From positions 1 to 6,664 of the forward strand of contig JALOMZ010000108.1 of the NCBI GenBank assembly GCA_025455205.1: DNA of 6,664 nucleotides, in the 5' to 3' direction. The notes below the pieces were generated by a model. That model ran no database searches, was not told the DNA's origin, and saw nothing but the letters and a program-made list of their open reading frames with translations. This DNA is from Chitinophagaceae bacterium (GTDB taxonomy: Bacteria > Bacteroidota > Bacteroidia > Chitinophagales > Chitinophagaceae). Shown piece after piece: positions 1 to 5,994 of the stretch. The first letter of the stretch is position 1. Every line of letters starts with the position of its first letter. Both the position numbers and the translations under genes were made by a program.

Positions 1-2
1 GT

Positions 3-1409
3 ATGAACCTGAGAATTATAGTTGGCGCTTTTTTGTTGTGCGGGGTGCTGGTAATGCCTGCAATGGCACAAACTTCATTGCCCGATTTCTTCAGTGATGG
101 TATGGTATTGCAGCAGCAAACCGACGCACCCATCTGGGGAATGGATAAGCCCTTTGCCAAAGTGAAAGTGAAAGCAAGTTGGGGCAAAAAGGCCAGTACT
201 ACGGCTGATGCCCGGGGCCGATGGAAACTGTCACTGCCCACGCCCGCTCCAGGCGGCCCTTACACGGTTACTATTGTTGCCGGCAATACCATCGAATTAA
301 AAGATGTGTTGATTGGTGAAGTATGGTTGTGCAGTGGCCAATCGAATATGCAAATGCCTGTAAAAGGCAATGCGAATCAACCTGTGATAGGCAGTAATGA
401 AGCCATCTTAAATTCTTCGAATCCAAAGATTCGTTTTTACAACACGGCAAGGGCTTACAGCCTGCAACCTCAATACAATGCCAAAGGTGAGTGGAAGGCG
501 GCAAACCCCGACAATACCCCCCGCTTCAGTGCTACCGCTTATTTTTTTGCCAGAAAAATCAATTCGGTTTTAAATGTGCCCGTTGGTATCATTCATTCTT
601 CGTGGGGTGCTTCCACCATCGAAAGCTGGATGGATAGTGTAACGCTTAGTGCATTTCCGCAGGTGACTATACCGGCACAATTGCCGGAGAAAAATCCTAA
701 CCAAACCCCCATGTTGTTGTACAATGGCATGATTCATCCTTACGTGGGCTATGGCATGAAAGGCGTATTGTGGTATCAGGGTGAATCTAACCGGGAGAAT
801 GCAAAAGATTATACAGCACTATTTACAGCCATGATTGGTGCCTGGCGGCAGCAATGGCAGCAGGGAGATTTTCCCTTCTATTTTGTACAAATAGCACCAT
901 TTGAGCCAGGCACAGTCAATGCAGCTTATCTGCGTCAGGCACAACTGCGCACCATGCAGCAAGTGAAAAACACAGGCATGGTGGTGACCCTCGATATTGG
1001 TGAAAAAAACATGATACATCCTGCGGAGAAGGAAACCGTAGGCGTAAGACTGGCGTATTGGGCACTGGCAAAGAATTATGGTATCAACAATATCGCTTTT
1101 TCGGGCCCGGTATTCAAAGAAATTGTCAATAAAGCGAACGGTAAACTTTTGCTGCAATTTGATTATGCCGAAAACGGATTGGCCAGCTTTGGCAAGCCTT
1201 TACAGGGTTTTGAAGTGGCGGGGGATGACGGACAGTTTTATCCTGCCAAGGCGCAGATTGTGGCAGACAAACCAGGACAATTGACTGTTTGGAGTGAGCA
1301 GGTACCCAACCCGGTACAGGTGCGGTATGCATTTACCAATTGGGCAGAGGCCAGTTTGTTCAACACGGCAGGACTCCCCGCTTCGTCCTTCACCACGTCG
1401 GATAGGTAA
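3..1409 (+). CDS. Sialate O-acetylesterase-like SGNH carbohydrate esterase, exported
   Basis: The 468-aa product probably removes O-acetyl groups from sialic acids or other glycans outside the cytoplasm. Residues 1-22 form a signal peptide: Asn-Leu-Arg, then a hydrophobic core, ending PAMA before Gln23. Residues 23-100 look like a beta-rich N-terminal domain. The SGNH core follows. It has GQSNM at 112-116 with nucleophile Ser114, HSSWGASTIESW at 198-209, WYQGESN at 257-263, and DIGEKNMIHP at 331-340, whose His339 is the likely catalytic base with Asp331 a possible partner. The last ~100 residues look like a C-terminal beta domain. These motifs match the sialate O-acetylesterase family (PF03629), and the length is normal for a single-domain Bacteroidota member. 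The start lies two bases into the window, so its promoter and RBS are out of view, but a signal peptide beginning exactly at this Met supports it. The true substrate is uncertain, since many relatives act on other acetylated sugars. No intrinsic terminator is visible after the TAA. Confidence 0.88.
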   Translation: MNLRIIVGAFLLCGVLVMPAMAQTSLPDFFSDGMVLQQQTDAPIWGMDKPFAKVKVKASWGKKASTTADARGRWKLSLPTPAPGGPYTVTIVAGNTIELKDVLIGEVWLCSGQSNMQMPVKGNANQPVIGSNEAILNSSNPKIRFYNTARAYSLQPQYNAKGEWKAANPDNTPRFSATAYFFARKINSVLNVPVGIIHSSWGASTIESWMDSVTLSAFPQVTIPAQLPEKNPNQTPMLLYNGMIHPYVGYGMKGVLWYQGESNRENAKDYTALFTAMIGAWRQQWQQGDFPFYFVQIAPFEPGTVNAAYLRQAQLRTMQQVKNTGMVVTLDIGEKNMIHPAEKETVGVRLAYWALAKNYGINNIAFSGPVFKEIVNKANGKLLLQFDYAENGLASFGKPLQGFEVAGDDGQFYPAKAQIVADKPGQLTVWSEQVPNPVQVRYAFTNWAEASLFNTAGLPASSFTTSDR

Positions 1410-1453
1410 TTTTGTTTCACATCCCTCACCCATCTATAACAGGAGGGCTGGAT

Positions 1454-1555
1454 ATGAATACAACTGCTTTAGTCCGGCAATGCAATAACCATTTTCGAAA
1501 TGTTCTGGATATACATTTTCATCAAGCGTCAATACAGGGTTCATATTGGATTTAG
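1454..1555 (+). CDS. Possible 33-aa small ORF with strong Shine-Dalgarno
   Basis: An ATG at 1454 opens a 33-codon frame ending in TAG at 1553-1555. AGGAGGG at 1441-1447 lies 6 bases upstream, which is good ribosome-binding spacing and unusual in Bacteroidota, where most genes lack such a site. The peptide begins MNTTALVRQC and ends GSYWI. It has no signal peptide, no membrane segment and no family I recognise. A minus-strand frame of 36 codons (1544-1434) overlaps it and looks equally protein-like, so the coding strand is undecided. Short frames are common by chance, and only the ribosome site makes this one worth listing. Confidence 0.2.
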   Translation: MNTTALVRQCNNHFRNVLDIHFHQASIQGSYWI

Positions 1556-1739
1556 CTGAAAACTAAAGGACATCAGGGCGCGCCAATATCTTTAAAGAAC
1601 AGGGTTTTGCGGTGTGCCGGCTCCTTATGCGGGGTGTACTTTCCGGGTGCTGCGTACTGCGGCGAAATGGGAGGCGATTTTTTCTTCGGGAGCAGCCTTT
1701 GAGGCGTGATGCGGTTGTGATCCGGATGGTCGTCTTGGC

Positions 1740-1823
1740 ATGAAGTTCAGCCATCAGGCATTGGTGTTCCCCCTTCATTTTATGGTGACCTGCGTCATCT
1801 ATTGCTGCCTTGCTGCGGTGTAA
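1740..1823 (+). CDS. Possible 27-aa hydrophobic peptide ORF
   Basis: ATG at 1740 opens a 27-codon frame ending in TAA at 1821-1823, ten bases before a perfect 7-bp hairpin. The peptide begins MKFSHQALVF. After a short polar start it is almost entirely hydrophobic, including VTCVIYCCLAAV at the end, so it could span a membrane once. No Shine-Dalgarno is seen, and a frame this short easily arises by chance. Small hydrophobic peptides can be type I toxins or regulators, but nothing here shows that. Confidence 0.12.
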   Translation: MKFSHQALVFPLHFMVTCVIYCCLAAV

Positions 1824-1832
1824 CTTACCAGT

Positions 1833-1856
1833 AGCCCGCGCAACCAATTGCGGGCT
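1833..1856 (+). terminator. Hairpin, possible weak terminator upstream of esterase
   Basis: AGCCCGC (1833-1839) pairs perfectly with GCGGGCT (1850-1856) around a 10-base loop. The bases after it (GTTGGTGTTT) are only moderately T-rich, so it is a weak intrinsic terminator at best. It lies inside the longest upstream extension of the following esterase ORF, which argues that translation starts downstream at 1918 rather than at 1810. Confidence 0.4.
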
Positions 1857-1917
1857 GTTGGTGTTTCTGCACATTCAAAACCCGGCAGACTTTCCGGCCT
1901 GCCACAAATTGGAACCT

Positions 1918-3033
1918 ATGGCAACCGATACCATTACCCAGGCGCCTCCCCGGGAACGCCTGTACAAAACATCCAGGAAACTTAAACGCACCGTTCGAAT
2001 AGCCTACCCTGCAGGCATGGGGCGCATGGTGTTGCATACGGAGCTCGACTGGGATAAGGGAATTGAAGCCGTCAGCGTAAGCGAAGACGGCAATATCTCC
2101 ACTTTTGAGCTGGAAGCCGATCAGCCTTTCCTGTATTTCAAGCCCTGCCTGGTGGAAGAGGACGGCAGCGTGCACTGGAGCCAGGGTTCCAACAAACTCC
2201 TGCTGTTGGAGGAAAGTGATCAGCGCATAGTATATCCCTTCTTTTTCAGTCCGGAAAACGGCCGCTTTTCAGAGCTGATTGAATTTCCGTCCGCCATCCT
2301 GGACCGCCCGCATCAACTCCGGGTTTACCTGCCACCCGGATATGAAGAGAATACACTGGCCACTTATGCCGTTGCATTTATGCAGGATGGGCAGAACCTG
2401 TTCTTTCCGGAGGAGGCGTTCCTGGGGCAAACCTGGGAGGTAGACCAGACCAGCAAGACCCTCAGGGCCATGAGTCTGGTAGATGATTTCGTGATCATTG
2501 GTATACGCTCCGGCGACCGGATGAAGGAGTATACGGCCCCTGGCTATGAAGCTTATGCCCGGTCGCTGGCCGAGGAAATTGTGCCTGAGGCGCAAAGGAA
2601 ACTTCGCATAGGCAACGACCGCCGACATCGTTCTGTGTGGGGATCTTCTCTGGGAGGTGTAGTCTCTTTTTACACCGTATGGCAATATCCTGAAGTGTTT
2701 GGGGTAGGAGTATGCATGTCCAGTACTTTTTCGCATAAGGACAACCTCATTGAGCGCGTACTTACTGAGCCGGTACCTGATGTGGGCTTCTACCTCGACA
2801 GCGGCTGGCCGGGCGATAATTACGAAGTGACTATGGCTATGGCTATGGCCCTGGTGTCAAGGGGCTTCCGGTACGGTCATAACCTGTTTCACCTCAGTTT
2901 CCCCAATGCCGTGCATGATGAGGCATCCTGGGGTATGCGGCTGCACTTGCCCATGCAGTTTATGAACGGTGCCGTGGCCCGCGCCGCCCGTATGACTTCC
3001 GGCCGGGTGCTGGGTGAAAGCCCCTGGTCCTGA
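1918..3033 (+). CDS. Alpha/beta-hydrolase putative esterase (enterochelin esterase Fes-like)
   Basis: The 371-aa product is a serine esterase of the putative-esterase (PF00756) alpha/beta-hydrolase fold. Residues 1-115 form a beta-rich N-terminal region like that preceding the catalytic domain in Fes-type proteins. The catalytic domain shows LRVYLPPGY (134-142), MQDGQNLF (155-162) near the expected oxyanion hole, the nucleophile elbow WGSSLGG (241-247) with Ser244, YLDSG (292-296) with Asp294, and AVHDEASW (331-338) with His333, so the triad is complete. No signal peptide is seen, which suggests a cytoplasmic enzyme. The substrate is unknown: siderophore esters, acyl-sugars or other esters are possible, and no siderophore genes are nearby. 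I chose ATG 1918 because the 36 extra residues from ATG 1810 look non-coding and would run through a hairpin. The gene is monocistronic, with a terminator at 3087-3120. Confidence 0.85.
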   Translation: MATDTITQAPPRERLYKTSRKLKRTVRIAYPAGMGRMVLHTELDWDKGIEAVSVSEDGNISTFELEADQPFLYFKPCLVEEDGSVHWSQGSNKLLLLEESDQRIVYPFFFSPENGRFSELIEFPSAILDRPHQLRVYLPPGYEENTLATYAVAFMQDGQNLFFPEEAFLGQTWEVDQTSKTLRAMSLVDDFVIIGIRSGDRMKEYTAPGYEAYARSLAEEIVPEAQRKLRIGNDRRHRSVWGSSLGGVVSFYTVWQYPEVFGVGVCMSSTFSHKDNLIERVLTEPVPDVGFYLDSGWPGDNYEVTMAMAMALVSRGFRYGHNLFHLSFPNAVHDEASWGMRLHLPMQFMNGAVARAARMTSGRVLGESPWS

Positions 3034-3086
3034 GCCGCGTTGAGGCAGACCACAGACTTCCGGATCCTGAAAGGTAGCATACCGGA

Positions 3087-3120
3087 GCCAGGCAGCGGCT
3101 ACTGTTGCCTGGCCCTTTTT
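3087..3120 (+). terminator. Rho-independent terminator of the esterase gene
   Basis: GCCAGGCA (3087-3094) pairs with TGCCTGGC (3106-3113) in a perfect 8-bp stem with an 11-base loop. CC and five T residues follow, ending at 3120. It lies 53 bases after the esterase stop and isolates that gene from gatC. Confidence 0.85.
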
Positions 3121-3213
3121 GTATCTGCCATCCGCTTAGCGGGCATCCTTCACTCTGATACCAGCATTTTGCCACTGAACCAAAGTTGTGCAGTCTCAGC
3201 CTGTGCTTTCCTG

Positions 3214-3221
3214 TAAATTTG
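3214..3221 (+). promoter_or_regulatory. Candidate Bacteroidota -7 element for gatC
   Basis: TAAATTTG matches the Bacteroidota -7 consensus TAnnTTTG exactly and lies 19 bases before the gatC ATG, giving a short leader. The -33 partner is weak: the nearest TTG-type element is GTTGTG at 3185-3190, a little farther away than usual. The terminator just upstream supports an independent transcription start here. Confidence 0.6.
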
Positions 3222-3240
3222 GCCCCTGCAAGCAGCCCCT

Positions 3241-3540
3241 ATGGATGTAAATGAATCCCTGATTGATCACCTCGCCCGCCTGGCCCGCCTGGAATTTGCC
3301 CCGGAGGAAAAAGCAGCCATGGTAAATGATATGGAAAAGATCATCGGCTTTGTAGAGAAGCTGAATGAACTGGATACCACCGGTGTAGACCCTGTGCGGT
3401 ACATGGGCAGCCAGCCCGATGTATACCGGGAAGATCAGAGCGGCGGCATGGTTAGCCCTGCAGAAGCCCTGCAGTCGGCCCCCCACCACAACAACGATTT
3501 TTTCAAAGTGCCCAAAGTGATCCGCAAGGAAAATCAATAA
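3241..3540 (+). CDS. gatC: Asp-tRNA(Asn)/Glu-tRNA(Gln) amidotransferase subunit GatC
   Basis: GatC is the small subunit of the GatCAB complex, which converts misacylated Glu-tRNA(Gln) or Asp-tRNA(Asn) to the correct amide form. It wraps around and stabilises the GatA-GatB contact and has no catalytic site of its own. The 99-aa length is typical. Visible family features are the N-terminal helix LARLARLEF (11-19), the second helix around [15 protein letters not shown] (31-45), TTGVDPV (46-52), and the C-terminal FFKVPKVI (87-94). It starts at ATG 3241, shortly after a TAAATTTG promoter box. gatA and gatB are not in the window, so the subunits are encoded apart. Only seven bases separate its stop from the next ATG, so it is probably co-transcribed with the ABC ATPase. 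Confidence 0.92.
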   Translation: MDVNESLIDHLARLARLEFAPEEKAAMVNDMEKIIGFVEKLNELDTTGVDPVRYMGSQPDVYREDQSGGMVSPAEALQSAPHHNNDFFKVPKVIRKENQ

Positions 3541-3547
3541 CACCCCC

Positions 3548-4258
3548 ATGAAAGGTATCATCCACCTGGAAAATATCCGCAAGTCGTATTATATGGGTGC
3601 CCACTCGCTGGAAGTGCTCAAGGGCATCAACCTCGACATTTACAAGAATGAGTATGTGGCGCTGATGGGGCCTTCCGGTTCGGGCAAAAGCACCCTGATG
3701 AATATCCTGGGATGCCTCGACAGTCCCACCTCAGGCACCTATATCCTGAACGACCAGGATGTAAGCCAGATGGAAGATGCCGACCTGGCGCATATCCGCA
3801 ACAAGGAGATCGGGTTTGTGTTCCAGCAGTTCAACCTGCTGCCCCGCCTGACTGCCGTGGATAATGTGGCCCTGCCCCTGGTGTATGCCGGCGTGGGCCG
3901 CAAACAGCGGCAGGAGATGGCCCTGGAAGTACTCCGGAAAGTAGGCCTGGCCGACCGCAGCCACCACAAACCCAATGAAATGAGCGGTGGCCAGATACAG
4001 CGCGTGGCAGTGGCCCGGGCCCTGGTGAACAACCCCTCCATCATCCTGGCAGACGAACCCACGGGCAACCTGGACACCCGCACCTCCCGCGAGATCATGG
4101 AATTATTCTCCTCCATCCAGGAGCAGGGGAATACCGTGGTACTTGTAACCCACGAAGAAGATATTGCGGCCTACGCCAAACGGGTGATCCGCCTGCGCGA
4201 CGGTATGGTGGAAAGTGATATGGAGCGGGCCGCCAAAGCCACGGCCGGGGCCCATTGA
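3548..4258 (+). CDS. ABC transporter ATP-binding protein, MacB/LolD type
   Basis: The 236-aa nucleotide-binding subunit should energise a MacB/LolCE-like permease acting on lipoproteins, peptides or small molecules across the envelope. All ATPase motifs are intact: Walker [10 protein letters not shown] (41-49), Q-loop in [10 protein letters not shown] (90-99), signature MSGGQ (145-149), Walker B IILADE (165-170) with catalytic Glu170, D-loop GNLD (173-176), and switch His202. The [13 protein letters not shown] segment (95-107) is typical of the MacB/LolD/FtsE group. No permease gene adjoins it, so its partner is encoded elsewhere or it belongs to a split system. It begins 7 bases after gatC and ends 64 bases before the adenosyltransferase start, so it likely sits mid-operon. 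Its C-terminus runs ~15 residues past the usual core and is Ala/Lys-rich. Family assignment is firm; the substrate is not known. Confidence 0.9.
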   Translation: MKGIIHLENIRKSYYMGAHSLEVLKGINLDIYKNEYVALMGPSGSGKSTLMNILGCLDSPTSGTYILNDQDVSQMEDADLAHIRNKEIGFVFQQFNLLPRLTAVDNVALPLVYAGVGRKQRQEMALEVLRKVGLADRSHHKPNEMSGGQIQRVAVARALVNNPSIILADEPTGNLDTRTSREIMELFSSIQEQGNTVVLVTHEEDIAAYAKRVIRLRDGMVESDMERAAKATAGAH

Positions 4259-4322
4259 TCCCTCCGGATTATTTCAGATGAACTTTCAAGGGCGGTTGTT
4301 GTTACAATCGCTTTCCAGTTAT

Positions 4323-4883
4323 ATGGCATTCAAGATATATACGAAAACCGGCGACAAGGGTACCACTTCACTCATCGGGGGTACCAAAGTGAGCAAAGAC
4401 CACGAACGTATTGAAAGTTATGGCACGGTAGATGAGCTTAATTCATATATAGGGCTGATAAGGGATTTGCTTTCTGATTCAGCCACCACAAGCCTCTTAC
4501 AGGCCATTCAAGACCGGCTCTTTACCATTGGCTCCTCCCTGGCCTGCGATCCCGGCAAAGAGCCTGCCATGAGCATTCCAGACCTGCTGGAGTCTGATGT
4601 GCAGGTTTTGGAAGCGGAAATAGACCGCATGAATGATGTGTTGCCTCCCATGCGCAATTTTATCCTGCCCGGTGGCCATCCCACGGTGTCACATATTCAT
4701 ATTGCCCGATGCGTTTGCCGCAGGGCAGAGCGCGCCTGTGTGCATCTGCAATCTATGGGCGATGCTGTAGAGCCCCTGGTGATCATCTACCTGAACCGTC
4801 TGAGCGATTTTCTTTTTGTACTGTCACGATATGCAGCCCATCAGCTGGGAGCGCCAGAAATACCCTGGAAGCCCCGGGGCTGA
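4323..4883 (+). CDS. Cob(I)alamin adenosyltransferase, PduO type
   Basis: The enzyme moves the 5'-deoxyadenosyl group of ATP to reduced corrinoid, giving adenosylcobalamin, the cofactor of methylmalonyl-CoA mutase and related enzymes. The 186-aa length and motifs fit the PduO/MMAB family: KIYTKTGDKGTTSL (4-17, ATP binding), YGTVDELN (33-40), RNFILPGG (111-118), CRRAER (132-137) and YLNRLSDFLFVLSR (156-169). I chose ATG 4323 because family members begin a few residues before the TKTGDKG motif. Longer in-frame starts at 4278 and 4215 would add unconserved sequence, and the latter would overlap the ABC gene. It is the last gene of the gatC-ABC run and converges on the lolD-like gene 23 bases away. 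No corrinoid riboswitch is visible upstream, and the short gap leaves no room for one. Confidence 0.92.
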   Translation: MAFKIYTKTGDKGTTSLIGGTKVSKDHERIESYGTVDELNSYIGLIRDLLSDSATTSLLQAIQDRLFTIGSSLACDPGKEPAMSIPDLLESDVQVLEAEIDRMNDVLPPMRNFILPGGHPTVSHIHIARCVCRRAERACVHLQSMGDAVEPLVIIYLNRLSDFLFVLSRYAAHQLGAPEIPWKPRG

Positions 4884-4888
4884 TACGG

Positions 4889-4908
4889 AGCCCTGCCGGA
4901 GGCGGGCT
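4889..4908. terminator. Hairpin between convergent genes
   Basis: AGCCC (4889-4893) pairs with GGGCT (4904-4908) and GCC (4895-4897) with GGC (4901-4903), with one bulged T and a three-base loop. The stem begins five bases after the adenosyltransferase stop and overlaps the stop codon of the opposing lolD-like gene. There is no T-tract on either side, so it may be a bidirectional pause or 3'-end protecting stem rather than a classic terminator. A 12-bp palindrome, AGCCCCGGGGCT (4870-4881), lies immediately upstream inside the adenosyltransferase coding end. Confidence 0.45.
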
Positions 4909-5572
4909 ACAGTATTACACCATCCTTCATCATCAGCCTGCGGTCGCATTGTGCGGCCATTTCTTCGTTGTGGGTAACAATGAGGAAGGTTTGGCCCAGT
5001 TGCCCGCGCAGGTCAAAAAACAATTGGTGCAGTTCATGGGCATGCTGGCTGTCGAGATTACCGGTAGGTTCATCGGCGAATACGATGGAGGGCTTGTTGA
5101 TGAGGGCGCGGCCCACAGCCACCCTTTGTTGCTCGCCGCCCGACAGCTGGCTGGGCTTATGGTCCAGCCGGTCCGATAATCCCAGCATGGTCAGCAGGGC
5201 GGTGGCTTCCTGTTCCACCTGTTTTCGGGGTCTGCCGGCGATCCAGCCGGGTATGCATACATTTTCCAGGGCCGAGAATTCGGGCAGCAGGTGGTGAAAC
5301 TGGAATACAAAGCCCAGCCGTTGATTGCGGAAATGGGCCAGTGCCTTGCCTTTGAGCTGCTGCAGGGGAGTGCCCGCAATCTGGATCTGTCCGCTGTCGG
5401 CCTGGTCAAGCCCGCCCAAAATATGCAACAGGGTGCTCTTGCCGGCCCCGGATGCCCCCACAATGGCGGCTACCTCACCCGCCTGCAGGGTGAGCGATAC
5501 GCCCTTCAATATGGGCAGGTCGCCATATTTTTTGTAAATACCAGAGGCTTGCAGGATGGGGGCATTTTCCAT
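4907..5572 (-). CDS. lolD: Lipoprotein-releasing system ATPase, LolD-like
   Basis: The 221-aa ABC ATPase most resembles LolD, which powers LolC/LolE extraction of lipoproteins from the inner membrane for delivery to the outer membrane. Motifs are complete: Walker A GASGAGKST (39-47), FVFQFHHLLPEFSALENV (88-105), which carries the Q-loop and the LolD-typical FHHLLPEF stretch, signature LSGGE (143-147), Walker B IVFADE (163-168) with Glu168, GNLD (171-174), and switch His201. Length is normal for LolD. No permease lies next to it, as is often seen in Bacteroidota. It shares the fold of the ATPase at 3548 but differs clearly in sequence (signature LSGGE rather than MSGGQ), so they are not a recent duplication. 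It is transcribed away from the DUF2795 gene across a 136-base divergent gap. Confidence 0.85.
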   Translation of the reverse strand: MENAPILQASGIYKKYGDLPILKGVSLTLQAGEVAAIVGASGAGKSTLLHILGGLDQADSGQIQIAGTPLQQLKGKALAHFRNQRLGFVFQFHHLLPEFSALENVCIPGWIAGRPRKQVEQEATALLTMLGLSDRLDHKPSQLSGGEQQRVAVGRALINKPSIVFADEPTGNLDSQHAHELHQLFFDLRGQLGQTFLIVTHNEEMAAQCDRRLMMKDGVIL

Positions 5573-5580
5573 ATCGGGCG

Positions 5581-5588
5581 TAAATGTA
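5581..5588 (-). promoter_or_regulatory. Possible -7 element for the lolD-like gene
   Basis: Read on the minus strand this is TACATTTA, one mismatch from TAnnTTTG, ending 8 bases before the lolD-like ATG. No clear TTTG -33 element lies 19-21 bases further upstream, so the call is tentative. If it is used, the transcript would have almost no 5' leader. Confidence 0.3.
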
Positions 5589-5650
5589 ATGTTCTGCCGC
5601 CTATGATTTTGGTGGCAGCACCGTGGCGGGCGACCATATTAATAACAACA

Positions 5651-5681
5651 TTTGGAAATTTCCCCGATACGGCTACATTTG
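5651..5681 (+). promoter_or_regulatory. Bacteroidota sigma-ABfr-type promoter
   Basis: TTTG (5651-5654) and TACATTTG (5674-5681) are separated by exactly 19 bases. This matches the primary-sigma consensus of Bacteroidota, TTTG-N19-21-TAnnTTTG, at every fixed position. Transcription should begin about 5-8 bases downstream, giving a leader of roughly 20 bases that carries the Shine-Dalgarno of the DUF2795 gene. Confidence 0.88.
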
Positions 5682-5693
5682 CCAAAAATTTTT

Positions 5694-5700
5694 AGGAGGG
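5694..5700 (+). promoter_or_regulatory. Strong ribosome-binding site of the DUF2795 gene
   Basis: AGGAGGG ends 8 bases before ATG 5709. A site this close to the anti-Shine-Dalgarno is uncommon in Bacteroidota. It fixes the start at 5709 rather than at the in-frame TTG at 5652, which lies upstream of the predicted transcription start. Confidence 0.75.
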
Positions 5701-5708
5701 TTGTCTTT

Positions 5709-5930
5709 ATGTTTTGGACTTTGGAACTTGCCTCTCACCTGGAAGATGCGCCCTGGCCGGCCACAAAAGACGAACTGATCGATTACGCCATCAGGTCAGG
5801 TGCCCCTATTGAAGTGGTGGAGAACCTGCAGGAGCTTGAGGACGACGGTGAAATCTATGAAGGGCTGGAAGATATCTGGCCTGACTATCCCAGCCAGGAT
5901 GACTTCTTCTTCAATGAAGACGAATACTGA
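5709..5930 (+). CDS. DUF2795 domain protein, small and acidic, function unknown
   Basis: The 73-aa protein matches the DUF2795 family (PF11387), a conserved Bacteroidota group without assigned function. The family core is seen as LEDAPWPATKDELIDYAIRS (11-30), GAPIEVVENLQELEDDGE (31-48) and EDIWPDYP (54-61). The PATKDELIDYA and VVENLQEL stretches look helical. The tail QDDFFFNEDEY is acidic and aromatic. It has 22 Asp/Glu against 2 Lys/Arg, so it is strongly negative. There is no signal peptide or membrane segment, so it is probably cytoplasmic. It is its own transcription unit with a consensus promoter, a strong ribosome site and a strong terminator, which suggests high, independent expression. 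I infer a role as an abundant binding or regulatory protein only from this layout. Confidence 0.9.
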   Translation: MFWTLELASHLEDAPWPATKDELIDYAIRSGAPIEVVENLQELEDDGEIYEGLEDIWPDYPSQDDFFFNEDEY

Positions 5931-5960
5931 TTAATCTTTACTTCCAAACTATCTGTATTG

Positions 5961-5989
5961 AAGCCGCCCCTGATGGGGCGGTTTTTTTT
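5961..5989 (+). terminator. Strong rho-independent terminator of the DUF2795 gene
   Basis: CCGCCCC (5964-5970) pairs with GGGGCGG (5975-5981) around a TGAT tetraloop, followed by eight T residues (5982-5989). The A and G residues at 5961-5963 can extend the stem into the T-tract. On the minus strand the hairpin is followed by no T-tract, but the stem could still protect the 3' end of the semiSWEET transcript, whose stop lies 6 bases beyond. Confidence 0.95.
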
Positions 5990-5994
5990 GGACC

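Larger units (their letters stand above)
1410..1917. other. 508-base gap without a convincing gene
   Basis: This stretch between the two esterase genes has no ORF with recognisable homology. The longest frame, 103 codons on the minus strand (1874-1563), is low-complexity, rich in Arg/Ser/His, and resembles no family I know. The first ~150 bases are AT-rich and the rest is GC-richer. The gap contains a TAATTTTG box (1407-1414) overlapping the previous stop codon, a Shine-Dalgarno-like AGGAGGG (1441-1447) before a 33-codon ORF, a hydrophobic 27-codon ORF (1740-1823), and a strong hairpin (1833-1856). I see no tRNA, tmRNA, RNase P or riboswitch signature. It may be decayed sequence, a small-RNA locus or plain spacer. 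Confidence 0.6.

Noticed and set aside
1563..1874. 103-codon minus-strand frame in the gap between the esterase genes
   Set aside because: It is Arg/Ser/His-rich with no recognisable family or ribosome site, and its composition is typical of a chance open frame in GC-rich DNA.
1810..1917. Upstream in-frame extension of the Fes-like esterase from ATG 1810 (36 extra residues)
   Set aside because: The extension is not family-like, is not a signal peptide, and runs through the 1833-1856 hairpin; ATG 1918 gives a natural N-terminus.
2831..2848. Triple CTATGG repeat
   Set aside because: It encodes a Met-Ala run inside the esterase and is too short to suggest slippage or regulation.
4215..4322. 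Longer starts (4215, 4278) for the cobalamin adenosyltransferase
   Set aside because: Family members start a few residues before TKTGDKG; the 4215 start would overlap the ABC gene and the added residues show no conservation features.
4259..4322. Possible cobalamin riboswitch before the adenosyltransferase
   Set aside because: Only 64 bases separate the genes, far too few for a B12 riboswitch, and no B12-box-like sequence is seen.
5652..5708. TTG start giving the DUF2795 protein 19 extra residues
   Set aside because: The TTG lies in the -33 promoter element, upstream of the expected transcription start, whereas ATG 5709 has a strong ribosome site at proper spacing.
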